DNA from: Candidatus Avimonas merdigallinarum
Lineage (GTDB): Bacteria; Bacillota; Clostridia; Oscillospirales; Acutalibacteraceae
Assembly (NCBI GenBank): GCA_904377855.1
Contig: CAJFGS010000018.1
Coordinates: forward strand, 1 to 54,767
DNA length: 54,767 bases
Direction of reading: 5' to 3'
Notes under the pieces: generated by a model
What the model saw: the letters and a program-made list of their open reading frames with translations, nothing else
What the model was told of the DNA's origin: nothing
Databases searched by the model: none
Position numbers and translations under genes: made by a program
Shown: piece after piece, positions 1 through 8,834 of the stretch
Numbering within the stretch: position 1 is the first letter of the stretch
Layout of the letters: every line of letters begins with the position of its first letter

Positions 1-512
1 GCTGAGTCCAGGACCGTGCCGGTGCCTTCCGGGGTAAATGCCCCTTCCGGCACAGCCGATTCCGTTTCGTCCTCCGTATCAGAGCTTTCAGAAGAATCCT
101 CTGTTTCTTCTTGGGAGGTCGAAGGGGTCTCGGCGGCCTGGCTGCTTTCCGAATTGCCGGAAGCATTGTTTGCCGAAGGAGAAGGTGCGGGCGTTTGGGA
201 AGGCGCGGCCTGGGTTTCCCCACCGGAAGATTGAGGCGCGGCAGAGGAAGCCGCCTGGGTCTGCGCCGGTTCCTCATAATAAGGGTTATCCAGTTTTACC
301 TCTTTGGAGCGGTTGCCGGAATAGTCCACCGCGTAAACCGTCACTTTCTTGCCGTCCCCGGCGTAATCCTTTAATGCCACGGTCCCCTTGCCGTTGACAA
401 GGCTGTTGATACGGGTGTCATCCACATACACCGCCTCCACGCCGGACATATCATCGCTGGCCTCCACCGCCAGCTTATCGTCCGTTAAGGCCGCGGTAGG
501 AAAAAGAAAAAT
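1..512 (-). pseudogene. Surface protein fragment, truncated at its 5' side and cut by the window edge
   Basis: The minus strand is open from 512 to the window edge and has clear coding character: about 80 residues of an Ig-like beta domain (segments such as SGVEAVYVDD and YAVDYSGNRSKEV), then a Ser/Ala/Gln/Pro/Glu-rich linker typical of Gram-positive wall or stalk regions. No start codon is available. An in-frame TAG lies at 513-515, only four codons before the recognisable protein begins at about 500, so the N-terminal part has been removed. The C-terminus lies outside the window. The function is unknown; it is probably an exported adhesin-like or cell-wall protein. The break coincides with the truncated start of the divergent YIP1 gene. 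Confidence 0.7.
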
Positions 513-542
513 CTATGTGTTGTTACGAATGCAAAGCTGCGC

Positions 543-1139
543 GTGTTGACTTCCAGTGTTTTTCACCCGTTTGAATCGTTCCGCCTCGTGAAAGAGCAAA
601 AACAGGGTTCTCTGTGGATCGCCTGCATTCTGTTGGTGATATATTATCTTGTCGCTGCATTAAAGGATACAGCCGCAGGCTATTCGTTCAACCAATTTGA
701 CGCTTCAAATTACAATTCTTTTTATCTCCTGCTGAGTACGGTGGGGCTGGTGTTGCTTTGGACAGGAGCAAATTGGCTGGTTTGTACGCTGCTGGGAGGA
801 ATCGGCCGGCTTGGAGAAATCTTTATTGTTGTCTGCTACAGTCTTGTCCCGACGGTTGCCGCCCAGGCAGTCAGCACGATCTTCACTCATATCCTGGTAC
901 CGGACGAGTTTGTCTTTGTTACAATTTTTGAGACAATCTGTACAATGTATACTTTTTTCATGCTAATGATCGGAACCATGAAGATACACGATTATGAATT
1001 CGGAAAGTTTTTGAAAACCACATTGCTGACAATTGTCGCTATGATGATTATTGTATTTTTGCTGTTCCTGGTCTTCTTATTGGCGCAGCAGGTATATGGC
1101 TGGATTTCAACCATTTACGTGGAAGCAAAATATCGATAG
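543..1139 (+). CDS. YIP1 family multi-spanning membrane protein, probably 5'-truncated
   Basis: A 198-residue protein with about five hydrophobic helices and the YIP1-like opening SSVFHPFESF followed by KEQKQGS before the first helix. GTG at 543 is the nominal start, but there is no ribosome binding site, and the frame stays open upstream to 489 with plausible coding sequence (KLRVLTSS). From memory, relatives beside DUF5696 genes are often longer proteins with an extracytoplasmic N-terminal domain ahead of YIP1, so the true N-terminus has probably been lost at the junction near 500. It ends four bases before the lipoprotein gene and belongs to that transport operon. The molecular role is unknown. 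Confidence 0.6.
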   Translation: MLTSSVFHPFESFRLVKEQKQGSLWIACILLVIYYLVAALKDTAAGYSFNQFDASNYNSFYLLLSTVGLVLLWTGANWLVCTLLGGIGRLGEIFIVVCYSLVPTVAAQAVSTIFTHILVPDEFVFVTIFETICTMYTFFMLMIGTMKIHDYEFGKFLKTTLLTIVAMMIIVFLLFLVFLLAQQVYGWISTIYVEAKYR

Positions 1140-1143
1140 GGGG

Positions 1144-3432
1144 ATGAAGATGAAAACAGAAAGGCTGAAAGTATTTCCCCCGTTTTTGGCCATTATCCTC
1201 TGCTTGATTCCGATTTTCGGTGCATCTGGTTGCTCTTCCGAAGATAAAGCATCCAATGCTCCGGACACCCTTCGCTATGACAGCATATCGCTTTCCCAGC
1301 AGTGTGAAGGGTCCGGAATAATCTGCGAAAATGAGAACTGGCGCTTGGACTGGGATTCGGAAAGGAAGCGGGTTAGTTTTGCGGAAAAGGCTACGGGTAT
1401 CGTTTGGAGCCCTATGCCGACCGAGGCAATGGAGTTAGTGGAGGACAGCGACGGGATGCTGCTGAAAAACCACCCTCAGGTAGAATCGGATCTGCTGGTC
1501 TATTATTATGATCCCAACACCTTGGATGAAAAAGTAGCGCTTTCCGCCAATGACGCCGAAGAAAACGGGGGAATCTATACCCAGAGGCTGAAGAACGGTC
1601 TGCGATTAATTTATGATTTTGCAGAGTTGGAAATTGTGGTGCCGGTGGATTATACCATAGAGGAAGATCGCTTTTTAATTACGATTCAGCCCAGCTGGAT
1701 TGCCGACAACGGTGAAAATATTGTTACTGCCGTCGCGCTTGCCCCGTTTCTCTGCGGACTGCAGAACAGCCGCGAGGACGACAGCTGGTTATTCCTTCCT
1801 GATGGTTCGGGAACGTTGATTGCCCCTTGCGAGATTGACATTGTAGGCAGCACCGGAATGGCGGGAGTCTACGGCGAAGATTTTGCTGTTCAAAACTATA
1901 ATTTTACTTCTGTTACCCAGCAGATGTACCTGCCGGTTTATGGAGTAAAAAAAGGCGACTCAGCGTTATTGGCCGTTATTGATTCGGGTGCCGAAGGAAC
2001 GGCGCTTGCGTGGAATATTGGTGCGCAGAATATCCGATATTCGACCGTCTATCCGTTTTTCCGAATTCGCGGCTATAGCTTAGTGGAAGCTCCACGGGGG
2101 TTCAACTCTCCGCTGACGGAAATCAAGGTTTTTGCCGATCAAATCAGCACGGTTCCGCTACGAGTGGCTGGATATTCCCTGTCGGGGAAACAGGCAGATA
2201 TTGCAGGGATGGCGCAAACCTATCAAGACTATTTGATCAAACATAAGGGCTTGGCTGAAAAAAGTCAAAGCCAGAAAATCGTTTCTTTCCGTTATGTCGG
2301 CGCTTTGGTCCAGCCCAGCTTTTTTCTGGGAATGCCTACCACCAAGCTCTATTCATTGACCACAACAGAGGATGCAATTCAAATGACCAAGGAACTTGTG
2401 GACGAGCTCGGTGCCGATTTTGATCTGAATTTAACCGGATTTGGCAATTCGGGGGTAGATCCCGGCGCTTTCGCCGGAGGTTATACAGTTGCCGGTTCTT
2501 TAGGCGGTGAACAGGGAATGAGGGAACTGGCTGAGGAACTGGACACACTTGGCTTGGACTGGTATATGGATTTTAATCTGGTTTCTTTCAACAAATCCTC
2601 GGATGGCTTTTCCAGAAACAACGATATTGCGGTTTTACCGAACGGTCAGGCCGCGTGGTTCAGCAGCTACAATACCGTAACCAGAAAGCAGAATCCGGAT
2701 CGCTTTTTTCTCCTGTCCAGGAACCAGTTATCCAACGCAGCCGAAAGATTGGTGGAAAAGGCAGCGGATATGCAGCTCTCCGGAATCTCCCTCAGCTCGC
2801 TTTCCCATATTGTTTATTCTGATTATGCCTCCAATGAGACGGGCGTGTCTGCCGGAATGGCAATCGATGCCGAAACAGCCTTTCAGATAGTGCGGCAGGG
2901 AGGCTATAAGTTGCAGGCTGTGGCGGCAAACGACTATGCCGCAGTCAATGCGGACACTATTACCGGTGTGCCGCTCTATTCCTCGGGATATGATGTTTCC
3001 TTTGCGGATGTTCCGTTTTATTCAATGGTCTTTAAAGGCTTTGTGCCGATGAGTTCGGTGGCGGTTAACCTTTGTGCGGATATGGAGGATGCATTGCTCC
3101 GGTGTGTTGAAAGCGGCATCGCGCCCTCTTATACATTGATGTTTCATTATGATAACACTTTGATTACCAACAGGCACTCGTTTGTATTTGGCAGTGATTT
3201 TTATGGGAACAAGCAGCGGATTATTGACAGCGTTAATCAATTGAAAGAGTATTTGGAAAGCGTAAAGGATGCTTCGGTGGCTGAATACCTGATGGACGAA
3301 GAGGTTCGAGTCACCATCTTTGACAATGGGGTATATGCAGCGGTGAACTACGGTGAAGGAGAGGCATATACGGCATATGGCTACGTACCACCACACGGGT
3401 TTATCACGGGGAGGCGATCGCTTGAAAATTAA
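1144..3432 (+). CDS. DUF5696 domain lipoprotein linked to a sugar ABC transporter
   Basis: A 762-residue exported lipoprotein. ATG 1144 is preceded by AGGGGG and follows the YIP1 stop directly. Residues 1-27 form a lipoprotein signal ending in ASG-C, so the protein should be lipid-anchored outside the membrane. A beta-rich N-terminal half is followed by a C-terminal half whose pattern (LTGFGNSGVDPG, DWYMDFNLV, IAPSYTLMFHYDNT) suggests an (alpha/beta)8 glycosidase-like barrel. DUF5696 is typically encoded with carbohydrate ABC permeases. I infer a glycan-binding or glycan-cleaving step before uptake; no catalytic residue can be assigned by eye. The gene is co-transcribed with the two permeases that follow. 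Confidence 0.75.
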   Translation: MKMKTERLKVFPPFLAIILCLIPIFGASGCSSEDKASNAPDTLRYDSISLSQQCEGSGIICENENWRLDWDSERKRVSFAEKATGIVWSPMPTEAMELVEDSDGMLLKNHPQVESDLLVYYYDPNTLDEKVALSANDAEENGGIYTQRLKNGLRLIYDFAELEIVVPVDYTIEEDRFLITIQPSWIADNGENIVTAVALAPFLCGLQNSREDDSWLFLPDGSGTLIAPCEIDIVGSTGMAGVYGEDFAVQNYNFTSVTQQMYLPVYGVKKGDSALLAVIDSGAEGTALAWNIGAQNIRYSTVYPFFRIRGYSLVEAPRGFNSPLTEIKVFADQISTVPLRVAGYSLSGKQADIAGMAQTYQDYLIKHKGLAEKSQSQKIVSFRYVGALVQPSFFLGMPTTKLYSLTTTEDAIQMTKELVDELGADFDLNLTGFGNSGVDPGAFAGGYTVAGSLGGEQGMRELAEELDTLGLDWYMDFNLVSFNKSSDGFSRNNDIAVLPNGQAAWFSSYNTVTRKQNPDRFFLLSRNQLSNAAERLVEKAADMQLSGISLSSLSHIVYSDYASNETGVSAGMAIDAETAFQIVRQGGYKLQAVAANDYAAVNADTITGVPLYSSGYDVSFADVPFYSMVFKGFVPMSSVAVNLCADMEDALLRCVESGIAPSYTLMFHYDNTLITNRHSFVFGSDFYGNKQRIIDSVNQLKEYLESVKDASVAEYLMDEEVRVTIFDNGVYAAVNYGEGEAYTAYGYVPPHGFITGRRSLEN

Positions 3433-4339
3433 CCGCGCGCGCGCGAAAAATCGCAAGCCAAAAGGAATAGAAACACTAAAGTCCAGATACGGTCTGATTT
3501 TCCTTTCTCCTTGGCTTGTGGGGATGGCACTTTTCTTTGTGTTTCCCATCTTTCAGTCATTGTACTTTAGCTTTTCAAAGCTGAATATTGTGGAGTCAGG
3601 TGTGAATACTGAATTTGTTGGGCTTGCCAATCTAAAGAACATTTTGTTTGTTAACCCAGACTATGTAAATAATCTGCTGGAAGCGGTCCGAAGCCTGTTT
3701 GTCTCTATGCCATTTACCATTATTATCAGTTTAATATTGGCACTGGCGCTGAACGGCCGCTTCCATGGCCGGCTGTTTTTCCGTTCTCTGTTTTTTGCCA
3801 TTGTTATTATTTCCAGCGGCCCAGTGCTGGAATTGTTTCTTGAAGCGGCCGCTGCCGACGCTACGGAAGTAGCCTTGTCGGACGCTGTCTCTTTCGGGAT
3901 GATCGATTTTGCAGATATGCTGCAGGGGCTCAATCTCCCCTCTACTATTGAAACGTACCTGTCAGTAGCACTGGACAATTTGTTTATGCTGGTTTGGCAA
4001 AGCGGCATCCAGATTCTTTTATTTATTGCCGGCCTGCAATCGATTCCCGATATGCTGTACGAGGTCGCCAAAGTCGAAGGAGCCACCAAATGGGAAGAAT
4101 TCTGGTTCATAACGCTTCCTATGCTGCTGCACACCATATTTCTTGTGGTGATTTTTACTACGGTTGAAGTTATCACTTTGAAAACCAATCCCGTAATGGC
4201 ACAGGGATATAATCAGTTTCGCAACTTAGAATTTGGGGTAGGTTCGGCCATGCTGTGGTTCTATTTTGCTATTGCCGGTATATTTATTGTGCTCATAATG
4301 CTGCTTTTTCAAAAGGTGATTCTGAAGAGATGGAGTTAA
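3422..4339 (+). CDS. Sugar ABC transporter permease, MalF/UgpA type
   Basis: A 305-residue inner-membrane permease with about six helices. It opens with the typical YGLIFLSPWLVGMALFFVFP segment of carbohydrate permeases and carries the EAA-loop-like segment EVAKVEGATKWEEFWFITLP that contacts the ATPase. TTG 3422 is the likely start: it overlaps the end of the lipoprotein gene and has GGGGAGG seven bases upstream. An earlier start at 3353 would add a hydrophilic stretch read out of frame from the lipoprotein gene. It pairs with the next gene as a heterodimeric channel. No ATPase gene is present here, so a shared MsmK-type ATPase encoded elsewhere is likely. Confidence 0.85.
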   Translation: MKINRARAKNRKPKGIETLKSRYGLIFLSPWLVGMALFFVFPIFQSLYFSFSKLNIVESGVNTEFVGLANLKNILFVNPDYVNNLLEAVRSLFVSMPFTIIISLILALALNGRFHGRLFFRSLFFAIVIISSGPVLELFLEAAAADATEVALSDAVSFGMIDFADMLQGLNLPSTIETYLSVALDNLFMLVWQSGIQILLFIAGLQSIPDMLYEVAKVEGATKWEEFWFITLPMLLHTIFLVVIFTTVEVITLKTNPVMAQGYNQFRNLEFGVGSAMLWFYFAIAGIFIVLIMLLFQKVILKRWS

Positions 4340-4344
4340 TTGTG

Positions 4345-5259
4345 ATGAAAATCGGCAGAAAGCTTACGGTTACCCATAGTAGCAGGATATGTAAAAAATC
4401 CATTGCATTTTCTTTTTCGGTGATACGGCTGCTGGGCCTTTTGCTGGTTGGCTATATTGTGCTTTATCCCTTGTTATATATGGTTAGCTCTGCAGTCAAA
4501 ACTAAGGCGGATTTTTTGGATGTCAGTCATCAATGGCTCCCGTTGGAGGTAACTCTTGAGCAGTTTCAGGTTGCTTTTAAGGCCATGAATTTTGTAGAAG
4601 CCCTGAAGCAGACAATGTTGCTGCAGGTTTTGAGCGCCTGCATGGAGGTAATGATCTGCGCTTTCGTCGCCTATGGATTTGCCCGATTTCAGTTCCGCGG
4701 AAAAAGGTTGGCAACGGTATTCTTGATTCTTTCCCTGCTGATTCCGGTTCAAATGTACAGCCTGTCCTTGTCGGTGAATTATCGAATTTTACATATTTTC
4801 AATACCCCGTTTGCCTACTGGCTACCGTCTGTGTTTGGCGTGGGCGTTCGTTCCGGCATCCAGATCTTCATTTTTCAGCAATTTTTTATCGGGTTACCTA
4901 AAGAACTGGAAGACGCTGCTTATGTGGACGGAGCGGGTCCTATCCGAACCTATTTTAAAATTGCGCTTCCGTCCTCGGGAGTTGCAATAGTGACGGTTTC
5001 GGTCCTTTCGCTCATCTGGCATTGGAATGAATATTATTTGGCCGAACTCTGCTTTTTAAATGAAAAACGCCCGTTAGCTGTAACAATAGGAAATCTTTCG
5101 GCAGCGCTATCCCAACTCGGCATTCAGCCGGGCAGTGCAGTTTATCCTGCAGCGGTTTCGGCGGCATGTTTATTGTTTATAGCAATTCCACTTGTCTTTT
5201 ATATGGTGGTCCAGCGAAATTTCGTGAAGAGCATTGATAGAGTGGGCATTACAGGATAA
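4345..5259 (+). CDS. Carbohydrate ABC transporter permease, MalG/UgpE type
   Basis: A 304-residue permease with six predicted helices, the VLYPLLYMVSSAVKTKADF opening of MalG-type subunits and the EAA-like loop ELEDAAYVDGAGPIRTYFKIALP. ATG 4345 has GGAG (4332-4335) at good spacing; GTG 4342 and ATG 4330 are alternatives. It follows the first permease by five bases. No solute-binding protein gene is seen within the cluster. It may lie in the part lost at the 500 junction, or be represented by a decayed fragment at about 5425-5530. Confidence 0.85.
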   Translation: MKIGRKLTVTHSSRICKKSIAFSFSVIRLLGLLLVGYIVLYPLLYMVSSAVKTKADFLDVSHQWLPLEVTLEQFQVAFKAMNFVEALKQTMLLQVLSACMEVMICAFVAYGFARFQFRGKRLATVFLILSLLIPVQMYSLSLSVNYRILHIFNTPFAYWLPSVFGVGVRSGIQIFIFQQFFIGLPKELEDAAYVDGAGPIRTYFKIALPSSGVAIVTVSVLSLIWHWNEYYLAELCFLNEKRPLAVTIGNLSAALSQLGIQPGSAVYPAAVSAACLLFIAIPLVFYMVVQRNFVKSIDRVGITG

Positions 5260-5419
5260 TATGCCCATCTTCACAGACTTTCCATCTCGGGAAATATGTA
5301 TAAGGCATCATGTATAAAACAATCTTATCACGTTTTTGCATTTCTAAGCCGTTGGCTGCCAAGTTCAAACTGGCTACGAAAGAAACGCAATAAAGGCCGC
5401 CGCCACAGCTTGCTGCGCA

Positions 5420-5533
5420 ACACAGAGACTGCCCAGGTCTTTGCCAAAAGTACAATGAAAAGTTTGAAGTGCCGCAGCAGCTGAGTGCGGTGGCCAAAGC
5501 TCCTGGCCAGACATTTCCCGGTATTATAGATAA
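5420..5533 (+). pseudogene. Possible frameshifted fragment of an ABC solute-binding protein
   Basis: Between the permease gene and the terminator at 5543, two overlapping frames join into a protein-like stretch: TETAQVFAK in one frame, then KYNEKFEVPQQLSAVA in another. A single missing base in GCCAAAAGTAC at about 5445-5455 would separate them. The combined string resembles the C-terminal part of LivJ-like periplasmic binding proteins. No start codon or ribosome binding site exists. This is pattern recognition only and could be chance; the rest of the 5260-5542 gap holds nothing I recognise. Confidence 0.25.
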
Positions 5534-5542
5534 CGAAAGAAA

Positions 5543-5579
5543 GGGAAACCCGTCCAATGCGTTGGGCGGGTTTCCCTTT
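5543..5579. terminator. Bidirectional rho-independent terminator
   Basis: GGGAAACCCG (5543-5552) pairs with CGGGTTTCCC (5567-5576), with further pairing of CCAA and TTGG around a short loop, followed by TTT. The left flank is A-rich, giving a U-run for minus-strand transcripts. It can end both the transporter operon and the convergent gene whose stop is at 5606. Confidence 0.8.
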
Positions 5580-5605
5580 AACTGCTTATTTTTTATTTAG
5601 CTTTT

Positions 5606-8158
5606 TCAATGCTGGCGTGCTCGCCTTGCTTTTATAAACCACGCTGTGACGATCCCGGCAACCACTACTGCGGCACCGGAAATAATCAGAATCCATATCC
5701 AGCCCTGGCCGTCAGTCATATCCTCCGACGGAGCGATAACCGCTGTTAAAAGATCGCTGGAGCGATAGGTTCCGCTTTGTATGTCCTGCCATTCGGAAGA
5801 CTGATAGGCTATTAACACCATTCCTTTTGGATCCACGGAAGCACTGATTCCGTGCAGGGCAGTACCATGATCCAGATAAGTCTGCGCCTGGCTGCATACG
5901 CCGGTATGCGGGTTATAAAAGGCGCCGTTCAGCTGAAATGCGCCGTCCCGGTTTGCGTGGAGCCAGTACAGGAATACCAGTTCCCCATTGGTTACCGCGT
6001 TAAAGGAAGCGGTATTCGCATCCGGAATGATCACCTGTTCCTTTCCGTTTCCCAGGCAGGCAATGGCGCCGTCCTCCCGGGAATAAAAACGGGTTCCCGC
6101 TGCTTCGATAAAGTCTTCGCCGGTCTCGCCGGCATGTTCAGAAGCTGACAGCAGCTGTACGGCGGCCATGTTACCACCGGCCGTCGATTCTGCAGAGGAA
6201 ACCGTCCATTCGCCGTCCTCATAGACTGCTTCATAGGCTTGATTTGTCCCTTGCGAAAACAGGAGATCGCCTTTGTCGTTCGCCACCCAGACTGCCGATA
6301 CTTTGCCGTTTTGGGCCGTCAGGTCATGCATACCGCAGTAACCGGGGATTCCTTCGGTCAGATTGGTGATTTCCTGTATCTGTCCGTCCTTGATAACGGC
6401 CGCGTATATATCTATGGATAAAGCATACTCGGAGGAAGACACACTGCCGGAAAATTCCTTGTCCGCATTTTGCCAGATCAGATACACCGTTTCCCCGGCC
6501 ACTACTGCCCGCGGGGCATAATCCGCCGTACCGTCGTCATGAACCGGCACGGGGTCGCTCCACCGGTTCCCGTCATAAGGGGAATACACCAGCATATAGC
6601 GGTCCATTTCCTGGCGTTCAGAAGCATCCTTCAGCCAAAGCATGGCTGCCGGGCCTTGATAACTCCCGCCTGACACAACCGAACCGCCTCCGGTGGGAAG
6701 GAGGATCGGATCGGCGTTGCTGCCGGAATCCTCCACGACCGGCGTACCGGGCTTGCCGTCCGGCTTTGGTGCCGCAGGAGCGGCATCCGGATGAAATTTC
6801 TGGCTGTCCTGGCTGTTGGTTCCGGTTTCGCTGCGTCCTGGGAACCTTTCAATCGGCTCCGGGATCTCATACTCGCCATCTTCCACGACCGGATAGTATT
6901 GCCAGTAAAAGCCCGGCCAGACTTTTTCCCACCCAAGGAGTTTCACTTTCGCCTGCAGGTTCCCGGTCAGCTGCACAAAATCCTGGAGGATATCCACGCC
7001 GTTTGCCATCTCCGCCTGAAGATTGAACAGCACGCCGCCCGAGGCTTCCGCCCCCAGCTTGGTTGTCAGCCTGCCAAACTTCACCGGCTTTTCCAACTTG
7101 ACTCCGAGATAGGCGTAAACCGAACCGGAGCCGCTGATCCGGGGCACGAATTCCAGTTGGCCGTCTTCTCCCTTCTTTCCTGTCAGTTGGATTTGGACGG
7201 GAAGTTCCCCGTCCAGCCCCATCAGCCCCCAGTTGACATTTCCCGAGAAGGTCAGTGAGCCGTTGACGTTGGCGCTGACCAGTTCCAGACGGGCTTCCCT
7301 TTCATTCCAGCGGGCCGTTACCTCGCCGCGGATCGTGGGTTCTCCCTCAAACAAAAGCTGCGCCAGCCCGTCCATTTGAAACGAACCGATATAGTTCCCG
7401 GTTTCCGTGTCTCTTTTTAGCGTCACCTCGTTGCATACCAGGTTTTTGACCGCAATAGGAAAGGGCAGGGACTCAAATTCCGCTTCGGTATCCAAAACCA
7501 CCGGCCCGAACGCCTCGGCGGCGAACTCTACTGCCTGGATGGGGACGGTAAAGGTGTCCGGCAGCCTTTGCAGTTCCACCGTCACCGTTTGCGACAGGTC
7601 TAAAACAGATACCTGCTGCTTTGTCCCCTGGTATCCCGCACAGGAAACCGTCAGCTCCGTATTCCCGTCCAAATGCATATGTACATCGTTCTTCGTAGCT
7701 TTGCCGGAAGAGTCCGTCCGAACCGCCTGCAATGCGCCGCCGGTTACCAGTGCGCCCTCCAGCGGCTTTCCCGTCTCCTTGTCTTGTACCAGCACCGTCT
7801 GGGTGTGGCTGCCGCAGGCCGCTTTAATGCAATCATCGCAAAATCCCGATGTGTTTCCCAGGGTGGAATCGCCGCAGTGGGTGCAATACGGCGCCGGCGG
7901 CGTCCAGGTGACGAAGCTGTACTCATTCCGGTCGATGGCCCAGCAGGTGTAGCAGCGGGAATCCTCCGCCCAGTCGCCCTCCCGTGCAAAAACAGGTTCT
8001 CCGCAGCCGGAGCACTCTCCGACGGGCGGCTGCAAATACATGGATTCCGGCAGCGCCCCTTCGCTGTCCTGCGCATATACCGGCGCTGTTCCGCCAAAGG
8101 GCCCCAAGGCCGTTATCAGCATAACCGTGCTCAACAGTAGCCCGATTCTTCTTTTCAC
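5606..8158 (-). CDS. Exported membrane-anchored protein with two zinc-ribbon-like motifs and a propeller-like C-terminal half
   Basis: An 850-residue protein. GTG 8158 is the start, with AAGGAGGGG upstream. Residues 1-29 form a signal peptide ending VYA-Q. Two CxxC-n-CxxC clusters follow (C49, C52, C69, C72 and C92, C95, C107, C110), then a carboxypeptidase-regulatory-like beta sandwich (residues about 115-200, TVLVQDKETGKPLEGALV). A beta-rich middle and repeats resembling propeller blades (YDGNRWSDPVPV, AVWVANDKGDLLF) come next, and a C-terminal helix at about 822-842 with an Arg-rich tail anchors it with the body outside. No enzyme motif is seen. The function is unknown; a surface binding or sensing role is inference. 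Base composition is GC-rich, as in the backbone genes. Confidence 0.75.
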   Translation of the reverse strand: MKRRIGLLLSTVMLITALGPFGGTAPVYAQDSEGALPESMYLQPPVGECSGCGEPVFAREGDWAEDSRCYTCWAIDRNEYSFVTWTPPAPYCTHCGDSTLGNTSGFCDDCIKAACGSHTQTVLVQDKETGKPLEGALVTGGALQAVRTDSSGKATKNDVHMHLDGNTELTVSCAGYQGTKQQVSVLDLSQTVTVELQRLPDTFTVPIQAVEFAAEAFGPVVLDTEAEFESLPFPIAVKNLVCNEVTLKRDTETGNYIGSFQMDGLAQLLFEGEPTIRGEVTARWNEREARLELVSANVNGSLTFSGNVNWGLMGLDGELPVQIQLTGKKGEDGQLEFVPRISGSGSVYAYLGVKLEKPVKFGRLTTKLGAEASGGVLFNLQAEMANGVDILQDFVQLTGNLQAKVKLLGWEKVWPGFYWQYYPVVEDGEYEIPEPIERFPGRSETGTNSQDSQKFHPDAAPAAPKPDGKPGTPVVEDSGSNADPILLPTGGGSVVSGGSYQGPAAMLWLKDASERQEMDRYMLVYSPYDGNRWSDPVPVHDDGTADYAPRAVVAGETVYLIWQNADKEFSGSVSSSEYALSIDIYAAVIKDGQIQEITNLTEGIPGYCGMHDLTAQNGKVSAVWVANDKGDLLFSQGTNQAYEAVYEDGEWTVSSAESTAGGNMAAVQLLSASEHAGETGEDFIEAAGTRFYSREDGAIACLGNGKEQVIIPDANTASFNAVTNGELVFLYWLHANRDGAFQLNGAFYNPHTGVCSQAQTYLDHGTALHGISASVDPKGMVLIAYQSSEWQDIQSGTYRSSDLLTAVIAPSEDMTDGQGWIWILIISGAAVVVAGIVTAWFIKARRARQH

Positions 8159-8834
8159 AATTGCCCCTCCTTATTGTTGAAATAAAGGCAAATAATATAT
8201 TAACCTATTGTCATTTTGAGATGCCTTCCGTCTGTGCTATACGGCTCGGAGCCGTTTACTTCTGTCTGCTTATGGTAACGCAGGGCTGTGGACAAAAGCG
8301 GGAACATACAGGGCGCTTTCATCTTTACAGTTCCAATGCGCCCTTATTCGGAGGAATCCATACAAGCTGAAATGCCTTTCTTTCTGCTGCCTGAAATTGG
8401 CGCATCATTTTTCGTTTGAAAAGAGAGCATTCCTGCAAATATCGTAGATAACTGACGATGGCATGGTCGCTGACCTTCATTCTTACGCTTTGCAGGGCAC
8501 GGATGCTGCGTATTACGATCTTCTCAAGTTTAAAACTTCAGGCAATTATCTACAAAGTTCCAAATAAATCATACCATCATGCAAGAAAAAATCAATGTTT
8601 AAATTAGAGATAAAACGGTGTGCCCCCTCAACTCCTAAATCATATGTTTTTTCGAATGTATCCGCGTCTGATTCGTTTATATAACGAAAAACGGCAGCTT
8701 GCTGGCAAAATGCGAAAGAGTTTTCTCTGCAGACAAGGTGTCGGAGGGGATTTTGCCGACTGGCATTCGCGGGGACACAAGAACTGTGCGGAAAAACAAA
8801 GCACACAAGAGACAAATCGCAGTACAGGTGCTGA
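8159..8834. other. Gap with gene remnants and no intact gene
   Basis: No convincing complete gene lies here. One plus-strand stretch (8448-8567) reads like a protein C-terminus: VADLHSYALQGTDAAYYDLL followed by a short tail and TAA, but it has no start and an in-frame TAG sits just upstream at 8445-8447. On the minus strand, 8546-8815 is open and ends in a plausible C-terminus (GVEGAHRFISNLNIDFFLHD), but its N-terminal part looks random. Both are best read as decayed fragments of unknown genes. The first 60 bases hold the ribosome binding site and presumably the promoter of the minus-strand gene starting at 8158. Confidence 0.4.

Noticed and set aside
3022-3549. A 175-codon minus-strand frame across the lipoprotein-permease junction
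   Set aside because: It overlaps the ends of two well-supported plus-strand genes and has no coding features.
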